From an uncultured Rhodopila sp. (lineage in GTDB: Bacteria; Pseudomonadota; Alphaproteobacteria; Acetobacterales; Acetobacteraceae): 64,000 nt of DNA. Under the pieces are notes generated by a model that did no database searches, was not told the origin of the DNA, and saw only the letters and a list, made by a program, of their open reading frames with translations. The stretch spans positions 1 to 64,000 of the forward strand of contig CAINOE010000037.1 of the NCBI GenBank assembly GCA_903851415.1. The letters are read 5' to 3'. The position numbers and the translations under genes were made by a program. Below, piece after piece: positions 35,103 to 44,314 of the stretch. Within the stretch, counting starts at the first letter, position 1. Each line of letters begins with the position of its first letter.

Positions 35103-35903
35103 ATGACGCACACCGGCGCCGTGCTGGAAATCAACCGCCTGATCGAACGCGCCCGTCCACCTCAGCGGGCGGATCGATCCGCAGCCGGCACGCTTCCGAC
35201 CCGGGCATATCGTTACTGCGAAGCAGCAACAAGCGCGACGGGGTTCGGCTGGTGGGTATTTCCGCCGATGGACCTGCAGTTGCTCTGGGACGGCACCGAT
35301 ATCTATTGGTACTACGACGGCGCCGAGGACTGGATGCTGCTGGCGCCGGCAGCCCAGTTCCCGGATTTTTCGAACGCATTCGACGCAGCCGCGCCGGACT
35401 ACCTGCGCGGCTGCGCTCCGCCCTTTCTGACCGTCATGCCGGAACCCGGCCTCGTGCAGATGTGGACCGGGCTGATGGTCCGCACCGCCGAAGACTGGAG
35501 CGCGCTGGTGCGTGCTCCGGCAAACCTGCCGCTGCCCGGCGGATATTCCATCTACGACGGGCTGGTGGAAACCGACCGCTGGTTCGGCCCGCTGATCACC
35601 AACTTCCGCCTGACCCAGATGAACCGGGCGGTGCATTTCAACAGCGACTTCCCGATCATCCAGGTGCAGCCGATACCGCGGATCGCCTACGCCGAGCAGA
35701 CGCTCAACGCGACCTCCTTCACGCCGAACATGGCCGCGATGAACGAACAGGAATGGCGCGCGTACGAAAAAACCATCGCCATCCCCAGTGAAGATCCCGA
35801 CCGGCCGTTCGGCGCCTACGCCGTTGCCGTGCGCAAGCGCCGCCTCAGCGGCTGCCCCGCCCACACCGCGAGCGCGGATGCGCGCCTGATGGAGACATCA
35901 TAG
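35103..35903 (+). CDS. DUF6065-like protein of unknown function
   Basis: 266 residues; start ATG preceded by TGGAGTAAAGC. The core runs from about residue 35 to 200: YRYCEAATSATGFGWWVFPPMDLQ, LLWDGTDIYWYYDGAEDWMLL, LTVMPEPGLVQMWTGLMVRTAEDW, PLPGGYSIYDGLVETDRWFGP, MNRAVHFNSDFPIIQVQPIPR. The assignment to DUF6065 is from memory. It is rich in Trp, Tyr and acidic residues, with no membrane span and no CxxxCxxC radical-SAM site. Its position directly behind the repeat-motif peptide suggests it acts on, binds or is delivered by that peptide. The last 25 residues are basic and poorly conserved in appearance. Confidence 0.6.
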   Translation: MTHTGAVLEINRLIERARPPQRADRSAAGTLPTRAYRYCEAATSATGFGWWVFPPMDLQLLWDGTDIYWYYDGAEDWMLLAPAAQFPDFSNAFDAAAPDYLRGCAPPFLTVMPEPGLVQMWTGLMVRTAEDWSALVRAPANLPLPGGYSIYDGLVETDRWFGPLITNFRLTQMNRAVHFNSDFPIIQVQPIPRIAYAEQTLNATSFTPNMAAMNEQEWRAYEKTIAIPSEDPDRPFGAYAVAVRKRRLSGCPAHTASADARLMETS

Positions 35904-35912
35904 CGCCCGGGC

Positions 35913-38555
35913 TCAACTGACGCCGGCAAGCCTCAGTCCCTCAATGAAGCAGTCAAGGTCCGCCGGCAGCAGCAGCGGGGAGCGGCTCCGCGCTTCCCGC
36001 AACGAAAAATTCGGCTCCAGCTTCAGCAGTTCCTTCAGCATCGCCGCCGCCTCCCGGCCGGCGCGCAGATGACCCAAAGCAGACAGCAGCGCCTTGTAGG
36101 TTGACGAAAAGCCGGGATGCGCCTCACGCGCATGCCGGCCGTGCCGGGCGGCAATCTCGTATTGACCCGTCAGCAGGAACGGCAGCGTCAGCGCCATCTC
36201 ATAAAAGAACCCGTGCGGATCGTACGGGGACAGATGCTGCGCGTGCTCGATGCGGCGGATCGCCTCGGCGTGCTGCCCGAGATAGGCGTGGGCCAGGCCG
36301 GAGTAGCACCAGGCCAGCGCCAGGTTGGGGTTCAGCTCGATCGCCCGGTTGTGCAACCACAGCGCCGCCTGCGAATCCTTGTGCAGGAACGCTCTGACGT
36401 GGCCCGCGACGGTGAACGCGCGGGCGTCTTCCGGATCGATCAAAAGCGCCTCCTGCGCCAGTTGATCCGCGCGCTGGATGGCTCTCGCCGGATCGGCTTC
36501 CCAGCCCTGACCGACGGAATGATGATACCAGTGCGCCAGCCACGAGCGGCAGGCGGCTCTGCCGGGATCCAGTTCGAGCGACCGCTCCAGCAGCCGCCCG
36601 GCCTCCTGGAAACCGGACTGTTCGAGGCAGTAGACCGCCGGTATCGCGCGCAGCAGCAGATCGTAGGCGGTCGGATCGACCTGCGGCCTGGATGCAGCCT
36701 CCCGCCCTTCCCAGACCAGCGCTTCCGGCACGACCTGGGCGGCGGTTTCCGCGGCGATCTGGTCCTGCAGGTTCAGCACGTCCGGCATGCTGCCGCCGAA
36801 ACGCCGCCGCCAGGTGATTTCACCGGAGCCGCGCATGTTGATCAGGCGCACCAGAACGCCGATCTCGCCGTCCTTGCGGCGCAGGCTGCCGTCAAGCAGA
36901 AAGTCGAGGTCAAGCAGCCGCCACCGTTCGGTCTTCCCCGGAGACTCTCCGGCCAGAGCTGCGATCGAAGCGGGCGTGACGCAGGCGATGCCGCGAAACC
37001 GCGCGAATGCCTTGGTGATTTCATCGGAAAGCCCGAGCGAGAAGGCGCGTTCGCTGGACGATCGGGTGGTTTTGAAGGGCATGACCCCGATGCGGATCGT
37101 GTTGCCGGCCGGGACCGCCGCCTCGAATCGCGGCGCCGGGGCCGATCGGCTTGCGGCGGAACTGTCCCGGGCGGACGCCGGACCCGCCTCCTCCGCCGGC
37201 ACGAACTCGGTGTCGCGAACATCCGCCAGCAACCGTTCCGTTTCCACCGAAAACGAGCCGCTCTTGAGCATCCCGCCCACGACCCGCACAAGATCCGCCG
37301 CCCGGTAGGGCTTTTTGAGGAACTCGCAGACCCCGTCGGCGGCCTGTCCTGATCGGACAGCCTCATCGGCGGCGCCCGAGGTCACCAGCGCGCGCAGATC
37401 CGGCAACATCTGGCGGGCGCTGCGGGCCAGGTCCGCGCCGCGCACGCCGCCCGGAAGCACCGCTTCGGTCAGCAGGACATGGATGCGTTCGTCGGAAACG
37501 AGATACGCCAACGCTCCGGCAGCGTCCGCCGCCGGCAGGCAACGGTAGCCGGACTGCGTCAGGATCTCGCAAATCGTGGTCCGCAGATCCTGGTTCGGTT
37601 CAACGATCAGGACGCTCTGATTGTTGCCGGCGGGGCCAAGCGCCCCCGCCCGCGCCACCGGCTCGGCCCGGGTCCCTGAGGCACGCGGCAGGAACAGCGA
37701 AACCGTCGTTCCGGTGCCGGCGATGCTGCGCAGCTCGACCCAGCCGCCCGATTGACCGGCGAAACCGTGTACCTGGGCCAGCCCCAGTCCGCTGCCCTTG
37801 CCGATCGGCTTGGTGGTGAAGAACGGCTCGAAGACTTTGTCCTGCAACTCCGGCGGAATGCCCACGCCGGTGTCCTTGACGTCGATCCGGACGGTGTCGC
37901 CGACATGCTGCGGCGCAGCGCGGCCCCGCTGCGCCTTGGCCGGCTGGTTATGACACGAAATTTGCACGCTGCCGCCCCCTGGCATGGCATCCCGCGCGTT
38001 CAGCACCAGGTTCAGTACAGCCGATTCCAGTTGCCTCGGGTCAACCCGGCAGGTCCACAGGTCCGGCTCGGACAGCAACAGCACCCGCACGGTTTCGCCG
38101 GCCGCCTGACCCAACAACTCGTGCATTGCCGAGATCACCTCATAGACGGAGGTGGTCTCCGGCCGCAGCATCTGGTTGCGGGAGAACGCCAGCAACTGGC
38201 CGGCCAGCCGTCCGCCGCGTTCCGCCGCACGCTCTATCATTTCCGCCCGGCGGACGCTCTCGGCATCGCCGCGGGTTTCGGCACCGATCCTGAGGGCCGT
38301 GGCGTTGCCCAGGACGACGGTCAGCAGGTTGTTGAAATCATGCGCAACCCCGCCGGTGAGCCGGCCCAGCGACTCCATTTTCTGCGCCTGATCGCGGGAC
38401 AGGTCGGGCTGTCCGGCATCGCCAACCAGCGTCCCATTCAGCGAAATGGCCGGTTTGCCGAACCCGTTCGGCGGTCCGCCCCGCGTATCCCTGACCAGCC
38501 GGACCGCATCGCGGACAGGTCGCCAAAGCCCGGCGATCCAGTGGCCGTCACGCAT
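35913..38555 (-). CDS. Hybrid histidine kinase with pseudo-receiver, TolB-like and TPR domains
   Basis: About 880 residues from ATG 38555 (the frame is open to a TTG at 38597). Order: HisKA with LGRLTGGVAHDFNNLLTVVLGN (near residue 70), HATPase with NLVLNARDAMP, KDTGVGIP and GKGSGLGLAQVHG, a receiver-like domain (about 310-425), then a TolB/adenylate-cyclase-associated segment (TIRIGVMPFKTTRSSSERAFSLGLSDEI) and six or so TPR-like repeats to the C-terminus. In the receiver the acceptor Asp is Glu (HVLLTEAVLPGG, codon at 37466-37464) and the acidic pair reads VEPNQD, while the lysine is kept (FLKKPY). No sensor or membrane domain. It lies 106 bp downstream of an XRE regulator on the same strand and is convergent with the DUF6065-like gene. 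Confidence 0.85.
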   Translation of the reverse strand: MRDGHWIAGLWRPVRDAVRLVRDTRGGPPNGFGKPAISLNGTLVGDAGQPDLSRDQAQKMESLGRLTGGVAHDFNNLLTVVLGNATALRIGAETRGDAESVRRAEMIERAAERGGRLAGQLLAFSRNQMLRPETTSVYEVISAMHELLGQAAGETVRVLLLSEPDLWTCRVDPRQLESAVLNLVLNARDAMPGGGSVQISCHNQPAKAQRGRAAPQHVGDTVRIDVKDTGVGIPPELQDKVFEPFFTTKPIGKGSGLGLAQVHGFAGQSGGWVELRSIAGTGTTVSLFLPRASGTRAEPVARAGALGPAGNNQSVLIVEPNQDLRTTICEILTQSGYRCLPAADAAGALAYLVSDERIHVLLTEAVLPGGVRGADLARSARQMLPDLRALVTSGAADEAVRSGQAADGVCEFLKKPYRAADLVRVVGGMLKSGSFSVETERLLADVRDTEFVPAEEAGPASARDSSAASRSAPAPRFEAAVPAGNTIRIGVMPFKTTRSSSERAFSLGLSDEITKAFARFRGIACVTPASIAALAGESPGKTERWRLLDLDFLLDGSLRRKDGEIGVLVRLINMRGSGEITWRRRFGGSMPDVLNLQDQIAAETAAQVVPEALVWEGREAASRPQVDPTAYDLLLRAIPAVYCLEQSGFQEAGRLLERSLELDPGRAACRSWLAHWYHHSVGQGWEADPARAIQRADQLAQEALLIDPEDARAFTVAGHVRAFLHKDSQAALWLHNRAIELNPNLALAWCYSGLAHAYLGQHAEAIRRIEHAQHLSPYDPHGFFYEMALTLPFLLTGQYEIAARHGRHAREAHPGFSSTYKALLSALGHLRAGREAAAMLKELLKLEPNFSLREARSRSPLLLPADLDCFIEGLRLAGVS

Positions 38556-38660
38556 GTTCAAGAATCCGTGTTGCTTGCCACGGCTTCGTATAGCCAAGCC
38601 AGGCGCCGAAGCAAAGCTTCATGCACGAACTCGATCCCCGGCCGATCGGCCATGGAGGTC

Positions 38661-39551
38661 CTAGGCCACAGGCGAGGCCACGTTCATCATCTGGCGCAGC
38701 CGGGCGGCTGCCGCCGGACCCTTGATCGCCTCCCGCCAGCCGGCTTCGGCCACCCGCTGATGCGCGGCAATGGCTTCATCGGCACCGGTAATCATGGCCA
38801 CACCGGTCTGCGCGCCGGGATGCGTGTCGGTCCGGAACGGATTGATCGCCAGGCTGACCCGGTCGCGGGCCCTGAGGATCTTGAAGGACGAACTGGGAGG
38901 CGATCCGGCCATCAGGCCGAACTGCAATCCCATCGGTTCGGCTTCCATCAAGGAGGCGATGTTTTCCACCTCCGCCAGCGCCACGTCGCGGCAAATGCGG
39001 CGGACCCGGTCGGATACGTGCATGCCGGTGACGATGCCGACGTCGACCAGGCGCTGCACCGCCGGCAAGGAGATCATCGCGATGATCGTCGGCCGCCGCA
39101 TCGCATACATCCGTTTGCGGGCCGCCAGGATGCCCATCACCTGCTCGGCCATGCTGCGCATCGCCATCCGCTCCGACCCGCCCTGATCGGCGGTTTCATC
39201 GAAGGCCTCGGCGAGGGCCGAGTCGTAGGCATCCGAGGTCGTGAGGTAGCACAGCGGCCCGGCCAATTGCAGAATCTGATCCGCCGTTTCCTCGATCTGC
39301 CGGATGCGCTCGAAATAGCCGATGGGCCGATTGTAGTACTCGACACCGATGCCAAGCAACGACAGGGGGGATATCTTCAGCAGTTCCGCCAGCCGCTTGA
39401 TGGTGTCGAGCTTGATCACCTCGCCTTTTTCATAACGGTAGAGGGCGGCGCGGGAGACGCCGAGGCGGGCGGCGATCTCCTCGGCGCGCAGTCCGGATTC
39501 AAGGCGATAGGCCCTGAGCTGCTGGCCGATCTCGGTAAAACGCATCGACAT
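38661..39551 (-). CDS. XRE family transcriptional regulator
   Basis: 296 residues. N-terminal HTH_3: QQLRAYRLESGLRAEEIAARLGVSRAALYRYEKGEVI (residues about 8-48). The C-terminal 230 residues form an unassigned, mostly helical domain with RPTIIAMISLPAVQRLVDVGIVTGMHVSDRVRRICRDVALAEVENIAS. Probably co-transcribed with the kinase fusion. The 203-bp upstream gap (39552-39754) is AT-richer and holds no gene. Confidence 0.8.
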   Translation of the reverse strand: MSMRFTEIGQQLRAYRLESGLRAEEIAARLGVSRAALYRYEKGEVIKLDTIKRLAELLKISPLSLLGIGVEYYNRPIGYFERIRQIEETADQILQLAGPLCYLTTSDAYDSALAEAFDETADQGGSERMAMRSMAEQVMGILAARKRMYAMRRPTIIAMISLPAVQRLVDVGIVTGMHVSDRVRRICRDVALAEVENIASLMEAEPMGLQFGLMAGSPPSSSFKILRARDRVSLAINPFRTDTHPGAQTGVAMITGADEAIAAHQRVAEAGWREAIKGPAAAARLRQMMNVASPVA

Positions 39552-39754
39552 GGTTACCGGCCCTTACGCAACTTAAGCGCGTCTTTGATTATTGGTTGCC
39601 ATTTAGACGATGGTGACGCTCCTCGCGATTCGCGTCAATAGCGGGCGCGGCTGAAAACGTCTCAGAATCGTCCAAGAGCTACAGTTTATGGGCAGGTGAC
39701 GTTAAAATGCAACCCCTTTTCATACCCTGCGACTCATTTCGCATGATAGCAGCG

Positions 39755-40645
39755 TTATTGTTTTATGTCACGAATAGAATGCGCCGCGAGACCCTCCGTG
39801 GCTAAGATCAACGCGGAATGATCCAACTCCGCCCCGCCATGGGCGATGCAGGAGGAAAGCAATTGCTGCGCGATCGCGGTGTTGGGCAGCGACAGGCTCA
39901 ACGCCTTGGCCGAGGACAGCGCCAGGTTCAGATCCTTCTCATGCAGCCTGATCTTGAACCCGGGGTTGAAAGTGCCGTTAATCATTCGCTCGGCGTGCAC
40001 CTCCAGGATGCGGGACGATGCAAATCCGCCCATCAGCGCCGCCCGCACCCTGGCCGGATCGGCCCCGGCCTTGGAGGCGAACACCAGCGCCTCCGACACC
40101 GCCTGGATATTCAGCGCGACGATGATCTGGTTGGCGACCTTGCAGACCTGGCCGGCGCCATTCTCCGATCCGACATGGGTGATGTTCTTGCCAAGCACAT
40201 CGAACAGCGGCCTGGCGCGCGCGAAGGCGGCGTCCGGGCCGCCCACCATGATCGTCAGGCTGCCCTGCTTCGCGCCCACCTCGCCGCCGGAGACCGGAGC
40301 GTCGAGATAGTCGCAGCCTTTCTCGTTGATCTTGCGGGCGTACTCCTTGGTCTCGATCGGGCTGATCGAGGACATGTCGATCACCAGGCTGCCCTTTTGC
40401 AGCCCCTCGGCCGCGCCATCCTCGCCGAACAGCACGGCGCCTACATCGGGGGTGTCGGGGACCATAAGGATCAGAAACTCCGATCCGGCGGCGACCGCCT
40501 TCGGAGTCGCGGCGACCCTGGCCGCGGCGCGGATGTCCTCCGGAAGGCTGGCGCGGTCCGGCACGATCAGGTCGTGGCCGGCGTTCTTCAGGTTCAGCGC
40601 CATCGGCCGTCCCATGATGCCGAGGCCAATAAATCCGATCTTCAT
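39755..40645 (-). CDS. glxR: 2-hydroxy-3-oxopropionate (tartronate semialdehyde) reductase
   Basis: 296 residues of the beta-hydroxyacid dehydrogenase family. NAD(P) motif GFIGLGIMGRPMALNL, substrate-binding DAPVSGGEVGAKQGSLTIMVGG, and the catalytic lysine in GQVCKVANQ. Paired with hydroxypyruvate isomerase upstream, so the pair probably handles glyoxylate-derived C3 units on the way to glycerate. Other 3-hydroxyacid substrates are possible by sequence alone. Confidence 0.88.
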   Translation of the reverse strand: MKIGFIGLGIMGRPMALNLKNAGHDLIVPDRASLPEDIRAAARVAATPKAVAAGSEFLILMVPDTPDVGAVLFGEDGAAEGLQKGSLVIDMSSISPIETKEYARKINEKGCDYLDAPVSGGEVGAKQGSLTIMVGGPDAAFARARPLFDVLGKNITHVGSENGAGQVCKVANQIIVALNIQAVSEALVFASKAGADPARVRAALMGGFASSRILEVHAERMINGTFNPGFKIRLHEKDLNLALSSAKALSLSLPNTAIAQQLLSSCIAHGGAELDHSALILATEGLAAHSIRDIKQ

Positions 40646-40704
40646 GTCGTTGGCTCCTTAGAGTGGGTGGTGTGGTGGATGGGGTGGCCGCTTCTCTCCC
40701 CCGT

Positions 40705-40732
40705 AATGGCCCGGACAAGCCGGGCCGTGACG
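40705..40732. repeat. REP-like palindrome (family copy)
   Basis: taatggcccgg-acaag-ccgggccgtga hairpin between hyi and glxR. Confidence 0.7.
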
Positions 40733-40738
40733 GGCAGA

Positions 40739-41518
40739 TCAAACCCGGAACGCCTCCCGCCATCCCAGGCCCTCGACCGTCTCGCCGCGCGGGCGGTATT
40801 CGCATCCGACCCAGCCCTGATACCCGAGTTCATCGATCCGGCGGAAAACGAACGGCCAGCCGATCTCGCCCGTTCCGGGTTCGTTCCGCGCCGGGACGTC
40901 GGCGATCTGCATGTGCGCGATCAACGGCATGAACTGCTCCATGCGCCGGGTGATGTCGCCCTCGGTCACCTGAACATGATAAATGTCGAACTGCAGCCCG
41001 AGGCGATCACGCCCGATCGCCTCGATGATGGCCGCGCCCTGCGCCTGCGTTTTGAGGAAATACCCCGGCATGTCCCGATGGTTGATCGGCTCGATCAGCA
41101 GCCGCACGCCGGCGGGATGCGCCTGCTCCACCGCCCAGGCAAGATTCGCCGCATAGACCGCGGTGGCCGTCGTGATCGGCACGTCTGCGGGCGTTATTCC
41201 CGCCATGCAGTGAACCTGCCGGCAGTCCAGCGCGGCGGCGTAATCCAGCGCCTTCTTCACCGATTCGCGGAACTCCGCCTGGCGGCCCGGGATGCTGGCG
41301 ATGCCTCGCTCGCCTTTCGACCAGTCCCCGGGCGGCATGTTGAACAGGACCTGCGAAAGCCCCTCCCGGTTCAGCCGCGATCGCAGGTCCGTCGCCGGGA
41401 AATCATAGGGAAACAGGAACTCGACGCCTTCGAACCCCGCCTGCCGGGCCGCCGCGAATCGCTCCAGGAACGGCAGTTCGTTGAACATCATCGACAAATT
41501 GGCGGCGAACCTCGGCAT
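40739..41518 (-). CDS. hyi: Hydroxypyruvate isomerase
   Basis: 259 residues from MPRFAANLSMMFNELPFLERFAAARQAGFEGVEFLFPY, the characteristic Hyi N-terminus. TIM-barrel isomerase with metal-site glutamates in LLIEPINHRDMPGYF and YQGWVGCEYRP. Interconverts hydroxypyruvate and tartronate semialdehyde. Co-directional with glxR, 93 bp apart with a palindrome between. The gap 41519-41713 has no gene. Confidence 0.92.
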   Translation of the reverse strand: MPRFAANLSMMFNELPFLERFAAARQAGFEGVEFLFPYDFPATDLRSRLNREGLSQVLFNMPPGDWSKGERGIASIPGRQAEFRESVKKALDYAAALDCRQVHCMAGITPADVPITTATAVYAANLAWAVEQAHPAGVRLLIEPINHRDMPGYFLKTQAQGAAIIEAIGRDRLGLQFDIYHVQVTEGDITRRMEQFMPLIAHMQIADVPARNEPGTGEIGWPFVFRRIDELGYQGWVGCEYRPRGETVEGLGWREAFRV

Positions 41519-41713
41519 GATCGACCTCCTGTGTTTCCCCGGGACTGACTGGCGGGTGCCAGGGCATCCCCTTGCCTGCCCGTCCGAAACACGCAACGAC
41601 TGTTTTGCGCCGTTCTCCGGCATGGGTATTGACCAGGGCGGACGCTACAATCGGGCGCGCGGCTTGGCTAGCGGCCCAACCCGCGGAGGCCGCCCGACCG
41701 CGGAAGGAGATCA

Positions 41714-42769
41714 ATGATCATCGAACGGATTCTGATGGGCCTGCTGCTGGGCGGGGTGGCGGTCGGCTGCATCCTGGTGCTGTACCCGTTCATCTCCGCC
41801 CTGCTTTGGGCGGGCATCCTGGTCTATACGACATGGCCGGTGTTCGAGATGCTCCGCCAGCGGCTGCACCTGCACCGGGTCGGGGCGGCTCTGGTGATGG
41901 TGGGCCTGACCGCCGTCATTCTCGTGCTGCCCATTGGCCTCGCTGCGCCCGGCAGCGCCGACGATGTGACGAATTTGCGCCATATCGTGATGGACGGGTT
42001 GCGGGCCGGCCTGCCGGACGCGCCGCCATGGGTGTTCGACATCCCGCTGGTGGGTCCGACCGTCGGCGACCTGTGGGACCGCTGGGCCGCCGACATCAGC
42101 GTGATGCTCGACGCGCTGCATCCCTATTTCGGCATTGTCCTGGAGAACGGGCTCAGTCTTCTGCTCGGCATCGCCAACGGCGTCGTCATGTTCCTGCTGG
42201 CGCTGTTCATCGCCTTCTTCTTTTATGTCTATGGCGAGCCGATTGCCGATCGGCTGCGGCTGATCCTGCACCGCATTGCCGGGGTGCAGGCCGAGCGGCT
42301 GATCGCCGTGACCGGTGCGACGGTTCGCGGCGTGGTGTACGGGATCCTCGGCACCGCAATCGTCCAGGGCCTGCTCACCGCGTTCGGCCTGTGGATTTCG
42401 GGCGTGCCACGGCCGGTTCTGCTGGCCGGCATCGCCGGTTTTCTGTCGGTGCTGCCGATCGGCGCCCCGGTGGTCTGGATCCCCGCGGCGATCTGGCTGA
42501 TGAGCAGCGGCCATATGGGCTGGGGCATTTTCCTGGCGGTCTACGGGGTCGGGGCGATTTCCGGCTCCGACAGCCTGATCCGGCCGTGGTTCATCGCCCG
42601 CGGCGCGCAACTGCCGTTCCTGCTGACGATCCTGGGCGTCCTGGGCGGCGCGCTGGCGTTCGGATTGCTGGGCATCTTCCTTGGGCCGGTGCTGCTGGGG
42701 ATTGGCTTTACCCTGGTCAACGAATGGGCACGCGGAGCAGATCCGAGGACGGCGGCGCCGGATCATTGA
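41714..42769 (+). CDS. AI-2E family transporter (PerM-like)
   Basis: 351 residues with about eight hydrophobic helices. Typical segments: ALLWAGILVYTTWPVFEMLRQRL near the start and the C-terminal PIGAPVVWIPAAIWLMSSGHMGWGIFLAVYGVGAISGSDSLIRPWFI. The substrate is unknown; members include TqsA and Na+/H+ antiporters. Confidence 0.88.
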   Translation: MIIERILMGLLLGGVAVGCILVLYPFISALLWAGILVYTTWPVFEMLRQRLHLHRVGAALVMVGLTAVILVLPIGLAAPGSADDVTNLRHIVMDGLRAGLPDAPPWVFDIPLVGPTVGDLWDRWAADISVMLDALHPYFGIVLENGLSLLLGIANGVVMFLLALFIAFFFYVYGEPIADRLRLILHRIAGVQAERLIAVTGATVRGVVYGILGTAIVQGLLTAFGLWISGVPRPVLLAGIAGFLSVLPIGAPVVWIPAAIWLMSSGHMGWGIFLAVYGVGAISGSDSLIRPWFIARGAQLPFLLTILGVLGGALAFGLLGIFLGPVLLGIGFTLVNEWARGADPRTAAPDH

Positions 42770-43048
42770 ACGCGGTGCCGGTCCGGCTCCCGGCAAAGCA
42801 GCGAAACCGCGCAATCCCAAAACGCTGGCCTCAGGGTGAATAAAGCAGTTCAGTACATTTACTGAGGACCGGGCGGTCCGGCCATTCACCGAACGGCAGG
42901 AGTCAGCCGCCGCGTTCTCCGGTTATGCGCCGGGAATTCGCCAGCGCGACTCCACTGACAAAATAAGATTTCATTGTTGGAGAGAGCAAAAACATGCCGC
43001 AATGATAGGAATGTGATACAATGACACAAAGTATCGGAAGGCAATGCG

Positions 43049-44314
43049 GTGACAAACGCACTCGATAGCTCGCCTCCGTCATGGACCGGCGCGACGGACA
43101 TAAAGCCGCATGTACTTGTGGTTGACGATGAACCCGTCATCCGCGAGGAAATCGCCGAGTTCCTACAGTTGCAAGGCATTCGGACGGAGGCGGTTTCCAA
43201 CGGCGAAGCCGCGCTGGAGCATCTGGACGCCGATCCGTCAATCGACGTCATGCTGAGCGACATCCGGATGCCCGGCATGGATGGGCTGACTCTTGCGAAA
43301 AAGGCCATCGACCGGCGCGGCGAACAGCATGCGATCGAGGTCGTCATGCTGACCGGCCACGCCACGGTCAACGACGCGGCGGCCTCGGCCCGCCTGCGGG
43401 CGATAGACTTCATGGTCAAGCCGCTCAGTTTCACGACCCTGAAGGCGACGCTTCTGCACGCCCATGAGTCCGCCCGCAGCCGCCGCGAAAAATGGCTGCA
43501 AAGCCGCGCCCTCGAAGCGGTTTACGGCGATACCGTCAAGCAGGTCGGCGACCTTCAGTCGCTCGTGAGCGAGCTGCGGGAAGCCCTGACGGAACCGCGC
43601 CATGCCGATGACGGCGGGCGCAGCGCCTTCCTGGCGGTGGTCAATCATGAACTCAGGACGCCACTGGTCCCGATCATCGGCCTCGCGGAGCTGATCGAGG
43701 ACGAATCGGAGTCGATCGATCCCAAGGAGCTCAGGAGCCTGGCGCATGAAATCCGCCTGGGCGGAGAACGGCTTGAACGCGCGATGTCGCGCATTACCAC
43801 CCTGGCGGACCTGATCGCCGGACGCGCCACCGCGCACCACGCGGCCTGCCGTCCGAACCGCGTCGTTCACACGATGCAGCGGCTGTTCGCCGCGCCGCTG
43901 GCCGAGCGCGGACAGACGTTGGACACCATGGTCGAAACCGGGCGGACGGTCGCGACCGATAGCGCGAGGCTTCAGCAGGTGCTTGAGGAACTGCTCGACA
44001 ATGCCAGCCGCTTCGCGCCGCGCGGCGCGGCGATCACGCTGTCCGTCAAGGATGACGGCGACGGAGTAACGTTCCGGGTCGCCGACACCGGTCCGGGGAT
44101 GAGCCCCGCTGAAGTCGAGTTGGCGGGCCGGGTATTCCAGCAGATCGACATGTCCACAACGCGCCGCGTCGACGGTCTGGGGATCGGCCTGCCGATAGCG
44201 ATGCGGGTCGCGGCCTTGATCGGCGCGACGTTGACCATCGCCAGCGAACCCGGCCGGGGCACCACGGTCAGCCTGCACGTGCCGGCGTATAGCGGGCCGG
44301 CCAAACCGCCGTGA
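43049..44314 (+). CDS. Receiver-histidine kinase (REC-HisKA-HATPase)
   Basis: 421 residues from GTG 43049 (GGAAGG seven bases upstream). Receiver at residues 20-135 with the acidic pair VDDEP, acceptor Asp71 (MLSDIRMPGMDG) and Lys124. HisKA at about 190-255 with His200 in VVNHELRTP. HATPase with EELLDNASRFAP, RVADTGPGM and GLGIGLPIAMRVA. All catalytic motifs look intact. No membrane span, so it is cytoplasmic and driven by phosphorylation of its receiver. The stop overlaps the next gene's GTG, so the two are coupled. The 279-bp leader (42770-43048) has a short inverted repeat (GATAC/GTATC, 43015-43035) and no gene. Confidence 0.88.
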   Translation: MTNALDSSPPSWTGATDIKPHVLVVDDEPVIREEIAEFLQLQGIRTEAVSNGEAALEHLDADPSIDVMLSDIRMPGMDGLTLAKKAIDRRGEQHAIEVVMLTGHATVNDAAASARLRAIDFMVKPLSFTTLKATLLHAHESARSRREKWLQSRALEAVYGDTVKQVGDLQSLVSELREALTEPRHADDGGRSAFLAVVNHELRTPLVPIIGLAELIEDESESIDPKELRSLAHEIRLGGERLERAMSRITTLADLIAGRATAHHAACRPNRVVHTMQRLFAAPLAERGQTLDTMVETGRTVATDSARLQQVLEELLDNASRFAPRGAAITLSVKDDGDGVTFRVADTGPGMSPAEVELAGRVFQQIDMSTTRRVDGLGIGLPIAMRVAALIGATLTIASEPGRGTTVSLHVPAYSGPAKPP

